From JALZUE01 sp051251725 (lineage in GTDB: Bacteria; Pseudomonadota; Gammaproteobacteria; Enterobacterales; Alteromonadaceae): DNA of 64,000 nt. Positions 1 through 7,654 of this stretch are shown here, piece by piece. The position numbers and the translations under genes are program-made. Below the pieces are notes generated by a model. It saw nothing but the letters and a program-made list of their open reading frames with translations. It was not told the origin of the DNA and did not search any database. Numbering within the stretch: the stretch's first letter is position 1; each line of letters begins with the position of its first letter. Location: positions 1 to 64,000 of the forward strand of contig JBPOFN010000024.1 in the NCBI GenBank assembly GCA_051251725.1. Direction: 5' to 3'.

Positions 1-576
1 CAGTTAAATGACCGTAAACGATGACTTAACTGTTCAAAACCGACCTTTCGTCATCCTGACTCGGTCTAATAAGTATTCCCTATACAAAACCTCTTCAACT
101 TGTCCTGAAGAAGTGGAGCGCATTTTAGAGATTTTTAGCTTGGGGTCAACACTTATTTTAAACTTATTAACTGACTGCTTGGTTTTCGTACAAACCATGC
201 AAGTAATGGCTATTAAAGAAACATTAACGTTATTTTTTATACAATAGAAGATAGATGAAGCTCTTAAGCTCGATAAATTTATCTTTGCTGATTTAAATAC
301 TTTATAGGTATTTAAAATTAATCTTTTTAACTTTAGCTATTAACAACTCAAGTTAGCTCTCTAATCCATTAGTAATTACAGTGTATTAACTGATTATTAA
401 TATATACTTAATAATATAAATGTTACTTATAAGTTCATATAGCAGAAAGTAAACTCTGTGATTGATAAAGCTGTTGGATATTTATATCTTCACAAAAGAA
501 AAAGCCGACTAATAAAGCTAATGCCGTTCGGATAAGGATCATTTCGTATATCGCAATTGATATCGGCTTGGAATAT

Positions 577-612
577 AAAGCACTGAACGTGGAAACGTTC
601 GGTGCTTTCTTT
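577..612 (+). terminator. Intrinsic terminator-like hairpin
   Basis: An inverted repeat pairs AAAGCACTGAACG with CGTTCGGTGCTTT around the loop TGGAA (one G-T type mismatch), followed by a T-rich run. It has the shape of a rho-independent terminator reading rightward. The gene it would serve is not visible in this window. Confidence 0.6.
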
Positions 613-856
613 TATCTGGAAGTATGTTGTTTGGTATTAAAATCTTAAATTTTTAAAGTGGTAAAAGTTAGCCTTGCATTTACTGCCTTAAGTTGTCTGT
701 GATATTTAGTAAACCCTGACATTGGGAATCGTTTGGTAAAAGATGAGCTTCTACAACTAACTTCATTAAATTAAAAAGCTCAAAAACAAAAATTTTCGGC
801 TTTTTTTACGTCTGAAGCTTGGTATCTATTTGGTATCCACAAGTTCCAGACAAAAA

Positions 857-882
857 AAATAGCGCTTGAAGCGCTATTTTTA
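857..882 (-). terminator. Terminator of the dnaX-ybaB unit
   Basis: The repeat AAAATAGCGC / GCGCTATTTT around TTGAA lies 13 bases beyond the ybaB stop codon. A run of A residues on the plus strand becomes the U-tract in the minus-strand transcript. It is symmetric enough to work in both directions. Confidence 0.8.
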
Positions 883-894
883 ATGACATTAAAA

Positions 895-1218
895 CTAGAA
901 TGGCATTTTCATGCCCGGCGGCATTTGCATACCACCAGTAACACCAGCCATTTTGTCTTTATTAACTTCTTCAACACGGCGAACTGCGTCATTAAAAGCA
1001 GCAGCGACAAGATCTTCGATCATTTCTTTGTCGTCTTCCATCATGCTTTCATCAATTTCAACACGACGAACACTATGACTTCCCGTCATAGTTACTTTCA
1101 CCATTCCAGCACCAGCTTCGCCAACAACTTCCATATTGGCGATTTCTTCTTGTGCCTTTTGCATTTTTGCTTGCATTTGTTGGGCTTGTTTCATTAAGTT
1201 GCCCATTCCGCCTTTCAT
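895..1218 (-). CDS. ybaB: YbaB/EbfC family nucleoid-associated protein
   Basis: A 107-residue member of the YbaB/EbfC family, small dimeric DNA-binding proteins linked to nucleoid organisation and, through gene linkage, to recombinational repair. The protein shows the family pattern: an N-terminal Gln/Met-rich helix (KQAQQMQAKMQKAQEE), a central beta region (VKVTMTGSHSVRRVEID) and a C-terminal helix with DAVRRVEEVNK, ending in a Met/Pro tail. Length is typical. An AGAGGAAA ribosome site precedes the ATG. It follows dnaX on the same strand, the conserved dnaX-ybaB order, but recR, the usual third gene, does not follow; a terminator does. Confidence 0.95.
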   Translation of the reverse strand: MKGGMGNLMKQAQQMQAKMQKAQEEIANMEVVGEAGAGMVKVTMTGSHSVRRVEIDESMMEDDKEMIEDLVAAAFNDAVRRVEEVNKDKMAGVTGGMQMPPGMKMPF

Positions 1219-1282
1219 ATCATTTCCTCTTAATAACAGTTAACGCAACCTTAATGGTTGGCTATTTAAATTTCAAGTATAA

Positions 1283-3517
1283 CTATTTGGCAACAATAGA
1301 TTGTTCGTCAATAGTGGCTTGAAAATACTCTTGTAAATGCTGAACTACTTTATCTTCAAATATTAGCTCTTTTGCATACTGATAACGTTTATCGTTAATA
1401 TCCGTTTGAATTTTATAAGGATCGGCTACGGTATCCTCAACAACTGTTATTTCAACAGCGATCGACCGTTGTAATAAATTAGATAACGATTGTTCTAATT
1501 GCTGATGAGCCGCTTCACTTTGTAAATGTTTTGTTGACTGGTTTAACTCTAAAACTAGATGGTTGTCGCTGGAGTTTTGAGAAATAGTAGCGTGAATGGC
1601 TAACTGCCTTAAACGTCCATTCAAAGCCATGTGATCTATCATGCTAGCCCATTTATCCACCTGATTTGCAGAGGTGATTTTTGCAGGGTCAATGACCTCA
1701 GGGCTGTATTCCTGATTATGTAACTCTGCAATTTCTGGCACATTTATCGGCTGTTCGACGATTTCAGGCTCAGGGTTCGTGATAACTTGACGCTCTAGCG
1801 CGCCATCAGACTTTTTTTCTTCTTGCTCCAGCTGTTTTTTCTTACTCCGCAACATATTGCGAGAAGCTAAAATCGCTTCTAATGGCGATGCTGTTACAGG
1901 CTGCTGAATTTCTTCAATTGACGTTGGCGCCATTGGCGTTTGTGTTAATGCCGGTTGTCCATCAGCTTGGCTTGGCACTTGCTCAGGCTGTGCTTCATTT
2001 TCAGGTAACTCGGCATTAACTGAATGGTTACCGGAATTGGAATTATGCTCAGGCGTGATAACATTATGTGCTACTGGAGGAATATGTTCATCAGCCGCTG
2101 CATTATTTACTTTTGTTGTTGCAACCTCTGCTACCGGTAAAGAAAAACCTTGCTGCTCAGCTTGGCTTTCAATGTCACTGAGTTGCTCGGCCAATAATGC
2201 TTCGTCGTCTGATTGTGTGGTCGCTAATGTTTGATGCTGCCGTGCGTTTTCGTTATCTGTCTGCTCATTCATTTGATTTGCTTGTTGAACAATTACGGGA
2301 GCAGGGTTAGCGCTTGTGGCTGTTGGCTGATTAATTTCAGTAGCCACTAACTCGACATCGGAAAAATCCACCTCAGCAACAAGAAGCTCAGGGCTATTAG
2401 TTTGGCTGTGTTCAGTTTGAATATTCGCGACGGTAGTTGGCTGAAATGCCGCTAAACGTAACAGTGTCATATCAAAAGCGGCTTGTTCGTCGATAGCGTA
2501 AGGTAAGTCTTTTCTACCATTTAGAGTGATTTGATAATAAAGCTGCACATCTTCAGGAGCAATTGCTCGTGTAAACTTTTCTAATAAAACAGCATGCTCT
2601 GGCGATAAATCAAAATGGTTCTTAACGACTTGCGCAATAGCTACTTGATGAAATAATTGAATTATTTCAGCTAACAGACGACTATAATTAGGAGCATATG
2701 ATGCAATTTCTAACGACAACGTCATCAGGCCTTGAATATCTTTTTTGATCAACAAGATAATAATTTTGTAAGGCCAATGTTGATCAATACCGCCCAACAT
2801 TTGCTGTACATTAGCAGTAGTAATACTGCCCTGCCCTTGTGCAATCGCTTGATCGGTTAAACTTAAACCGTCACGCATACTGCCGCGCGCTGCTTTTGCT
2901 AACAATGTCAGTGCTGTTGGCTCTGTTTCAACCGCTTCCGCTGATAAAATATCGCTTAATTGTTGCTGAATTTGTTTGGTCGTTAGTGCTTTTAAATGGA
3001 ACTGCAAACAACGTGATAACACAGTAACAGGTAATTTTTGTGGATCTGTTGTCGCCAAAATAAATTTAACATGCTCTGGCGGTTCTTCTAGCGTTTTTAA
3101 AAGTGCATTAAAACTGCTACGTGACAGCATATGCACTTCATCAATTAAATAAACTTTGTAACGGCCGCGACTAGGCGCATATTGAACGTTATCTAAGATT
3201 TCACGGGTATCGTCTACTTTGGTTCGAGAGGCCGCGTCAATTTCCAACAGATCAACAAAACGTCCTTGATCAATATCGATACATGCATCACAAACACCAC
3301 AAGGCTCAGCAGAAATACCGGTTAAACAATTTAAACTTTTGGCAAATATTCTTGCGATGGTAGTTTTACCAACACCACGGGTGCCGGTAAATAAATAAGC
3401 ATGATGAAGTCTTTGTTGAGATAAAGCATTAACTAGCACGCTAACAACATGTTCTTGTCCCATTAATTCTTGGAACTTTTTCGGTCGCCATTTTCTAGCT
3501 AATACTTGATAACTCAT
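1283..3517 (-). CDS. dnaX: DNA polymerase III subunits tau and gamma
   Basis: Clamp-loader ATPase that loads the beta sliding clamp and, as tau, tethers polymerase and DnaB helicase. Residues 45-52 are the Walker A motif GTRGVGKT, the zinc-binding cysteines are at 64, 73, 76 and 79, Walker B DEVH is at 126-129, and the SRC motif lies near 168-170. The central part (about 370-560) is a low-complexity Gln/Glu/Pro-rich linker much longer than in E. coli, making tau 744 residues against 643. The C-terminal 110 residues are the tau-specific alpha-binding domain. A slippery heptamer at codons 568-569 gives a predicted 570-residue gamma product (separate entry). It lies 6 bases after apt and upstream of ybaB. 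Confidence 0.97.
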   Translation of the reverse strand: MSYQVLARKWRPKKFQELMGQEHVVSVLVNALSQQRLHHAYLFTGTRGVGKTTIARIFAKSLNCLTGISAEPCGVCDACIDIDQGRFVDLLEIDAASRTKVDDTREILDNVQYAPSRGRYKVYLIDEVHMLSRSSFNALLKTLEEPPEHVKFILATTDPQKLPVTVLSRCLQFHLKALTTKQIQQQLSDILSAEAVETEPTALTLLAKAARGSMRDGLSLTDQAIAQGQGSITTANVQQMLGGIDQHWPYKIIILLIKKDIQGLMTLSLEIASYAPNYSRLLAEIIQLFHQVAIAQVVKNHFDLSPEHAVLLEKFTRAIAPEDVQLYYQITLNGRKDLPYAIDEQAAFDMTLLRLAAFQPTTVANIQTEHSQTNSPELLVAEVDFSDVELVATEINQPTATSANPAPVIVQQANQMNEQTDNENARQHQTLATTQSDDEALLAEQLSDIESQAEQQGFSLPVAEVATTKVNNAAADEHIPPVAHNVITPEHNSNSGNHSVNAELPENEAQPEQVPSQADGQPALTQTPMAPTSIEEIQQPVTASPLEAILASRNMLRSKKKQLEQEEKKSDGALERQVITNPEPEIVEQPINVPEIAELHNQEYSPEVIDPAKITSANQVDKWASMIDHMALNGRLRQLAIHATISQNSSDNHLVLELNQSTKHLQSEAAHQQLEQSLSNLLQRSIAVEITVVEDTVADPYKIQTDINDKRYQYAKELIFEDKVVQHLQEYFQATIDEQSIVAK
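1806..1829 (-). promoter_or_regulatory. Programmed -1 ribosomal frameshift site in dnaX
   Basis: Reading the minus strand in the tau frame, codons GAA AAA AAG form the heptamer A AAA AAG at 1817-1811, identical to the E. coli dnaX slippery site. After a one-base slip the ribosome reads GTC then TGA (1808-1806), so gamma would end one residue after the slip. A GGAG element (1829-1826) lies 8 bases upstream, matching the stimulatory internal Shine-Dalgarno of E. coli. A short CGCT/AGCG pairing lies just downstream, but the stimulatory hairpin is less convincing than the other parts. Confidence 0.88.
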
Positions 3518-3523
3518 AAGGTT

Positions 3524-4066
3524 CTATTCACCTTCAAATTGGATAAGTGAAAACACCGATAAGTCAGCATCTTTCAAAACTTTTTCACCACCAAGTTCCG
3601 GAAGAGAAATAATAAAAGCAGCGGAAGATACTTGCGCGCCTAATTTACGAATCAATTTTGTTGTCGCCGCAATCGTGCCACCGGTAGCTAACAAATCATC
3701 GACAATTAAAACTTTGTCTTTAGACGTTAAAGCATCTTGGTGAATCTCTAGGGTATCTTGACCATATTCTAATTGATAGTCTTGAGAAAATGTTGCTCTT
3801 GGCAGCTTACCTGGTTTTCGAACCGGGACAAAACCAATACCTAAGGCAATAGCTAATGGTGCACCAAATAAAAAACCTCGAGCTTCAGTACCTACAACTT
3901 TAGTGAAACCTTGGTTTTTAAATTCTTTAGCTAAAAGTTCGATCGTTAAACTAAAGGCTTTGGCATTTTCGAGTATTCCCATGACATCTCTGAACATGAT
4001 GCCTTCAATAGGATAATTTGGAATAGTATAAACTGCGTTTTTTATCAGCGATAAGTCTTGATTCAT
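3524..4066 (-). CDS. apt: Adenine phosphoribosyltransferase
   Basis: Converts adenine and PRPP to AMP and pyrophosphate in purine salvage; cytosolic. The 180-residue protein has the type I phosphoribosyltransferase fold, with the PRPP-binding motif VLIVDDLLATGGT at 119-131, the adenine-site region FRDVMG near 25-30 and EARGFLFG near 61-68. Length matches the family. It precedes dnaX by 6 bases on the same strand, the apt-dnaX-ybaB order seen in many gammaproteobacteria, so the three are probably co-transcribed. No oddities. Confidence 0.96.
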   Translation of the reverse strand: MNQDLSLIKNAVYTIPNYPIEGIMFRDVMGILENAKAFSLTIELLAKEFKNQGFTKVVGTEARGFLFGAPLAIALGIGFVPVRKPGKLPRATFSQDYQLEYGQDTLEIHQDALTSKDKVLIVDDLLATGGTIAATTKLIRKLGAQVSSAAFIISLPELGGEKVLKDADLSVFSLIQFEGE

Positions 4067-4121
4067 GAGTTAATTATTATTGGAATAATTCTATTACAGG
4101 ATAAATCAATTATACGGAATT

Positions 4122-4505
4122 TTATAGAGAAAGGTTAAGAGTATTTTCAGTTTGGTAAGATGAAATAATATCTTCAAGGTTAGAATAATTAATTGGTTTG
4201 CTGAGCAAATGACTAATTTGATTTGCGTCTAACAGGTATTGCAGTTCTTTAATATCTTGGGTAGACATTAAAAATATTGGTGTGGTGTTCGTTTTATCTT
4301 GTTTACGTAGGCGCTTTATTAGTTGAAGACCATCCATAACCGGCATTAAATGATCAATGATAAATAAATCATAATCATTCTGGTGAGTGATCTCAAAACC
4401 AGCCAAGCCATTCGATGCTTGATCAACTTCATGACCTAAATCTTCCAGAAATGATGAAATAGTGTTTAACACTATCGATTTGTCATCAACCAATAATATT
4501 TTCAT
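4122..4505 (-). CDS. Stand-alone CheY-like response regulator receiver protein
   Basis: A 127-residue protein made only of a receiver domain, with no output domain. The acidic pair is D7-D8, the phospho-acceptor is D51 (IIDHLMP), the switch hydroxyl is S81 and the conserved lysine is K103 (SKP). It should receive a phosphoryl group from a histidine kinase encoded elsewhere and act by protein contact, like CheY or Spo0F-type relays; its target cannot be told. It starts 9 bases after the 40-residue membrane peptide gene, suggesting a two-gene unit, and lies upstream of apt. Confidence 0.88.
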   Translation of the reverse strand: MKILLVDDKSIVLNTISSFLEDLGHEVDQASNGLAGFEITHQNDYDLFIIDHLMPVMDGLQLIKRLRKQDKTNTTPIFLMSTQDIKELQYLLDANQISHLLSKPINYSNLEDIISSYQTENTLNLSL

Positions 4506-4514
4506 ATGCGCTTC

Positions 4515-4637
4515 TTATGATAAAAATGTATACCAGCCCATTACCATTGGTAGTAACGGCATAGCTATCGCAACTGCAATTGCTAAAAATAAATGGCGCT
4601 TAGAAGCTTGCTCTGTAAAATTTTCGTGTTCTGACAT
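4515..4637 (-). CDS. Small single-span membrane peptide (40 aa), unknown function
   Basis: An ATG at 4637 opens a 40-codon frame ending in TAA at 4515. The peptide starts with a charged, soluble stretch (SEHENFTEQASKRH) followed by one hydrophobic segment (LFLAIAVAIAMPLLPMVMGW, about residues 16-35) and a short tail, the shape of an N-in single-pass inner-membrane peptide. A weak GTGAGA ribosome site lies upstream. It ends 9 bases before the receiver protein gene, so translation is probably coupled. I do not recognise the family; the tidy hydrophobic profile and placement argue for a real gene. Confidence 0.6.
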   Translation of the reverse strand: MSEHENFTEQASKRHLFLAIAVAIAMPLLPMVMGWYTFLS

Positions 4638-4741
4638 TTTAATCTCACTATTAGACTAAACAAGAGGCGCGCATAATACCTAAAATCACCCGCTTTTGGT
4701 AGTAAAAATTTTCCCGAAATAATGAATTATTTATGAAGATC

Positions 4742-4764
4742 AAAAAACCCGCCGAAGCGGGTTT
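4742..4764 (-). terminator. Terminator of the Cys-repeat peptide gene
   Basis: A perfect inverted repeat AAACCCGC / GCGGGTTT around CGAA, 22 bases after the stop codon of the 4786-5154 gene, with an A-run on the plus strand that gives the U-tract on the minus-strand RNA. It separates that gene from the membrane peptide and receiver pair. Confidence 0.85.
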
Positions 4765-4785
4765 AATTTACAGATAAATAACAGG

Positions 4786-5154
4786 TTACTTTTTACCTTC
4801 GCCGCACTTACCTTCAGTTTTTGCTTTACCTTCACCACATTTGCCTTCGCCACACTTACCTTTGGCTTTGGCTTTACCTTCACCACATTTGCCTTCGCCG
4901 CACTTACCTTTAGCTTTTGCTTTGCCTTCACCACATTTGCCTTCGCCGCACTTACCTTCAGTTTTTGCTTTACCTTCACCACATTTGCCTTCGCCGCATT
5001 TACCATCTTTATGGCCATCAGCTTCATTAACAAAGGTCATTATTGATTGATCGGCAAAAGGGTTAACTTCTGCTTGCGCTGGCACACTTAAAAATAACCC
5101 TGCAGATAAAACAGTAAGCATGACAGTTGTCATCGATTTTTTTATAATATTCAT
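4786..5154 (-). CDS. HvfA-like Cys-repeat secreted peptide, putative RiPP metallophore precursor
   Basis: A 122-residue protein. The ATG at 5154 has AGGAA 8 bases upstream; the frame stays open further upstream without a better site. Residues 1-28 or so form a Sec-type signal peptide ending VPAQA. The mature part has a short leader (EVNPFADQSIMTFVNEADGHKD) and then four 16-residue repeats of the form GKCGEGKCGEGKAK(T/A)(E/K) plus a final GKCGEGKK, giving nine cysteines, all in KCGEG context. EGKCG repeats after a signal peptide are the hallmark of HvfA-type precursors, whose cysteines are modified by an MNIO (DUF692) enzyme with a partner protein to make copper-binding oxazolone/thioamide groups. 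No DUF692 or partner gene lies nearby, so the family call is by motif only; an unmodified Cys-rich metal-binding peptide is the alternative. Confidence 0.72.
   Translation of the reverse strand: MNIIKKSMTTVMLTVLSAGLFLSVPAQAEVNPFADQSIMTFVNEADGHKDGKCGEGKCGEGKAKTEGKCGEGKCGEGKAKAKGKCGEGKCGEGKAKAKGKCGEGKCGEGKAKTEGKCGEGKK
4813..5004 (-). repeat. Four 48-bp tandem repeats inside the Cys-rich peptide gene
   Basis: Four in-frame 48-base units encode the GKCGEGKCGEGKAK-type repeat; units 1 and 4 end in Thr-Glu, units 2 and 3 in Ala-Lys. Near-identity at the DNA level points to recent unit duplication, and copy number could vary between strains. Confidence 0.9.
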
Positions 5155-5180
5155 GTTTAATTTCCTAATAAATTTAATAA

Positions 5181-5263
5181 GCTTACTTTTTAGTAAGCAC
5201 TGACAATATTGAAGACCACGACGAATCAAAATTAATTTCAAAAAAAATGCTTTTTTTGAAATT
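5181..5263. promoter_or_regulatory. Two palindromes in the divergent dusC / Cys-repeat peptide intergenic region
   Basis: Between the divergent starts (5154 minus, 5303 plus) lie GCTTACT/AGTAAGC at 5181-5198 and a longer repeat at 5234-5263 whose 13-base arms (AATTTC plus seven A, mirrored) flank ATGC. The first would be a hairpin in the leader of the Cys-repeat peptide transcript, the second could be an operator or an early terminator. Their role is inference; no known regulator box was recognised. Confidence 0.45.
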
Positions 5264-5302
5264 TTATTACCCCCTCTCAAGTAATAGGTTAGCTGTATCT
5301 AT

Positions 5303-6259
5303 ATGACTACACAAGTAAAAAGTATCATCCTTGCCCCAATGGAAGGGGTTGTAGACGTATTAATGAGAAAATTACTTTGCTCGATTAATCAATACGACTT
5401 ATGTATTACTGAGTTTTTGCGTGTCGTTGATAAACTCGAGCCTAAACATCGATTTTATACGGTTTGCCCTGAGCTTAAATCCGATAGCCGCACTGCAAAC
5501 AACACGCCGGTACGAATACAGTTATTAGGACAAGAACCTGATTGGCTTGCCGAGAACGCCAATAGAGCCATTGAACTAGGCTCTAAAGGAATCGATATCA
5601 ACTTTGGCTGCCCTGCTAAAGCCGTTAATAAAAGTAAAGGAGGCGCGGTGTTGTTGAAAGATCCTGAGTTGATTTTTCAAATAATGAAAACGGTTCGATC
5701 AGCTGTTGATAGCTCGCAAGTGGTCTCAGCCAAAGTTCGGCTAGGTTTTGATGACACTTCTTTATTTAAGGAAATTATTGATGCTATTTATCAAGCGCAA
5801 GTAAATACTTTAACGGTACACGCTCGAACGAAATCACATGGCTATAAACCACCGGCTTATTGGCATCATATCGGGGAAATACCTCAATATGAAAATTTTG
5901 AAGTTATTGCTAACGGAGAAATATGGTCTGCGGAAGATGCTATTGCTTGTATGGAGGTGTCAAACACGCAAAATATCATGTTGGGACGAGGCGCTTTAGC
6001 TATGCCTAACCTATGTAATGTCATTAAATTTCAAGAACAGAAAATGGATTTTAATCGTCTGGTACAACTGATATTTGAATATGCCCGTTTGGAAGATAGC
6101 TGTAACAATTTTTACTTTTCGAGCCGGCTAAAACAATGGCTTAAATATCTTAAATTACAATTTTCAGAGGGTGATGGTTTATTTACTGAAATAAAAAGGC
6201 TAAACAATAAAAATGATATTTTAACGTTAATTCAAGCATTCGCATCAAATGCACGTTAA
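5303..6259 (+). CDS. dusC: tRNA-dihydrouridine(16) synthase
   Basis: FMN- and NADPH-dependent reduction of uridine to dihydrouridine in tRNA (U16 for DusC); cytosolic. The 318-residue protein has an N-terminal TIM barrel with the FMN-site motif LAPMEGVVD (10-18), the catalytic cysteine C103 in INFGCPAK, the DusC-type continuation AVNKSKGGAVLL, K144 in AKVRLGF, and HARTK near 173-177, followed by the small helical tRNA-recognition domain. The pattern fits DusC rather than DusA or DusB. It is transcribed alone, divergent from the Cys-repeat peptide gene and ending at a shared bidirectional terminator. Confidence 0.93.
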   Translation: MTTQVKSIILAPMEGVVDVLMRKLLCSINQYDLCITEFLRVVDKLEPKHRFYTVCPELKSDSRTANNTPVRIQLLGQEPDWLAENANRAIELGSKGIDINFGCPAKAVNKSKGGAVLLKDPELIFQIMKTVRSAVDSSQVVSAKVRLGFDDTSLFKEIIDAIYQAQVNTLTVHARTKSHGYKPPAYWHHIGEIPQYENFEVIANGEIWSAEDAIACMEVSNTQNIMLGRGALAMPNLCNVIKFQEQKMDFNRLVQLIFEYARLEDSCNNFYFSSRLKQWLKYLKLQFSEGDGLFTEIKRLNNKNDILTLIQAFASNAR

Positions 6260-6300
6260 CAACAGATAATTAATAAAAACCCAGCTTGGATTTTAAACAA

Positions 6301-6328
6301 AAAAAAACCAGCCAAGGCTGGTTTTTTT
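6301..6328. terminator. Bidirectional terminator between dusC and the TonB operon
   Basis: A perfect 13-base stem (seven A then CCAGCC, mirrored) around AA, flanked by A-run and T-run. It lies between two convergent genes and should end both transcripts. Confidence 0.92.
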
Positions 6329-6349
6329 ATATGGTAACGTTTAACAAGA

Positions 6350-7648
6350 TTAAACTGAAACACCTTTACGTTGTGCTGTGTCTTTAATAAACCCAGCCCA
6401 GCTTTTCGCTGATTTACGTGTTTGCGGATATTCCATTGCTTTATTAATTGCTTTATATGCTTGTTTGTACTCGCCTAGGTAAAAATGAGATTCTGCAATA
6501 CTCATATGTAATCTACCTGGGTTTTTAGCACCTAACTCAAGCGCTTTTGTTAAAGCATCAATACCTTTATTAAACTGTTCATCTTGAACGAATAAAGTAC
6601 CTGTTTTCCGATAATGCTTAGCTTCATTAGTTAATTTAGCTACTTGAGCATAAATTTTAGCGGCTTTGTCAATGTGCATTGCACCGTGCCAAGCGTTAGC
6701 TAAAGTCTCAAGATTCTTATCGTCACGTTTAATTAAGCCTTCATCCATATGCTTAGTCATCGTCATAGCTGCTTTATAAGGCATTTGATTAGATGAATAT
6801 AACTGAATTAAAGTTTTAATTTCCGATTCTTTAACCAAATAGCCTTGGATATACGCTAACTCTAAAGTTTCTAAAGATTTAGCATAATTTTCTACTAACA
6901 AGTAGAACATACCCAATTGCGACCACCATTGCTTAGTCTCAGGAAAGGCTTTGACAACCTCTTCTAAAACTCCAATCGATTCTTTATACATCTTACGTTC
7001 ATAGAAAGAAGTAACTTTAAGAATATATGGATTTTGGTTTGGCTTTTTCTTATCCGCTTTAATCGCCTTATCAGCCGGTTCGATCATCTTATCTAATTGC
7101 TTAAGTTCATAATGAGCTTGAGCAATCTTCACCCAAGTTGCACCATCATCTTTACAAGTAAATTCGATCCATTTGTAAAAGTTCTTAACGGCTTCCTCGT
7201 ACTGTTTTTCTTGCATTTGTAAATCTGCAAGTAATTTTAACGACTCACCATGATCAGCAACTGTTAACACATTAGGCTTAACAGCTTCAGCTAAGTACTT
7301 TATAGAACTTTTATAATCATCACCTTTACCGCGTTGTGCGTACATTATTGCTAAATAACGAGCTCTAGTAGCTTGGTCAAAAAGGTCATCCGCATCAATC
7401 TCAACTAAGATTTGAATAGCCCCTTCGATATCTTCTGCTGTATAAGCATCAAACGCTGCTTGTACTTTTTTACCAACAGAAGGTCCCATTAACTGAGTTT
7501 TTCGCGGTTTACCGTCGATCAATGAACCTGGGCAAACTGGTTGAGGAGCTGGTGCTGCTTTATTTGCTTCTGCGGCATTAACCGAAGTTAAATAACTTGA
7601 AGAAATTGCAACAACTGCAACCAATGATGTCGATAATTTTTTCAACAT
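6350..7648 (-). CDS. Periplasmic TPR protein of the TonB2-type operon
   Basis: A 432-residue secreted protein. Residues 1-25 form a signal peptide (cleavage after SVNA); the rest is helical with tetratricopeptide-like repeats (YAQRGKGDDYKSSIKYLAEA, LKLLADLQMQEKQYEEAV, LHMSIAESHFYLGEYKQAY and others). It is the last gene of the DUF3450-ttpC-exbB-exbD-tonB operon, 6 bases after tonB. TPR proteins in this position are common in Alteromonadales TonB operons and are thought to be periplasmic partners of the TonB machinery, but no specific reaction is known. No catalytic motifs. Confidence 0.85.
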   Translation of the reverse strand: MLKKLSTSLVAVVAISSSYLTSVNAAEANKAAPAPQPVCPGSLIDGKPRKTQLMGPSVGKKVQAAFDAYTAEDIEGAIQILVEIDADDLFDQATRARYLAIMYAQRGKGDDYKSSIKYLAEAVKPNVLTVADHGESLKLLADLQMQEKQYEEAVKNFYKWIEFTCKDDGATWVKIAQAHYELKQLDKMIEPADKAIKADKKKPNQNPYILKVTSFYERKMYKESIGVLEEVVKAFPETKQWWSQLGMFYLLVENYAKSLETLELAYIQGYLVKESEIKTLIQLYSSNQMPYKAAMTMTKHMDEGLIKRDDKNLETLANAWHGAMHIDKAAKIYAQVAKLTNEAKHYRKTGTLFVQDEQFNKGIDALTKALELGAKNPGRLHMSIAESHFYLGEYKQAYKAINKAMEYPQTRKSAKSWAGFIKDTAQRKGVSV

Positions 7649-7654
7649 AATTAA

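Larger units (their letters stand above)
1..894. other. Region without a convincing gene
   Basis: About 0.9 kb with no recognisable gene. A 79-codon plus-strand reading frame at 8-247 resembles nothing I know and has no clear ribosome site. The stretch holds two or three terminator-like hairpins (577-612, 773-807, 857-882) and several copies of a TTTGGTA-type word (629-638, 731-738, 818-838). In many relatives recR follows ybaB; here the ybaB terminator is followed by this empty stretch instead, so a rearrangement boundary is possible (inference). Confidence 0.5.

Noticed and set aside
8..247. A 79-codon plus-strand frame at the left edge
   Set aside because: No recognisable domain, no clear ribosome site, odd composition; probably chance.
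4740..5033. A second long frame and a plus-strand frame over the Cys-repeat gene
   Set aside because: The 48-base repeats keep all frames open; only the 4786-5154 frame has a ribosome site, a signal peptide and the GKCGEG pattern.
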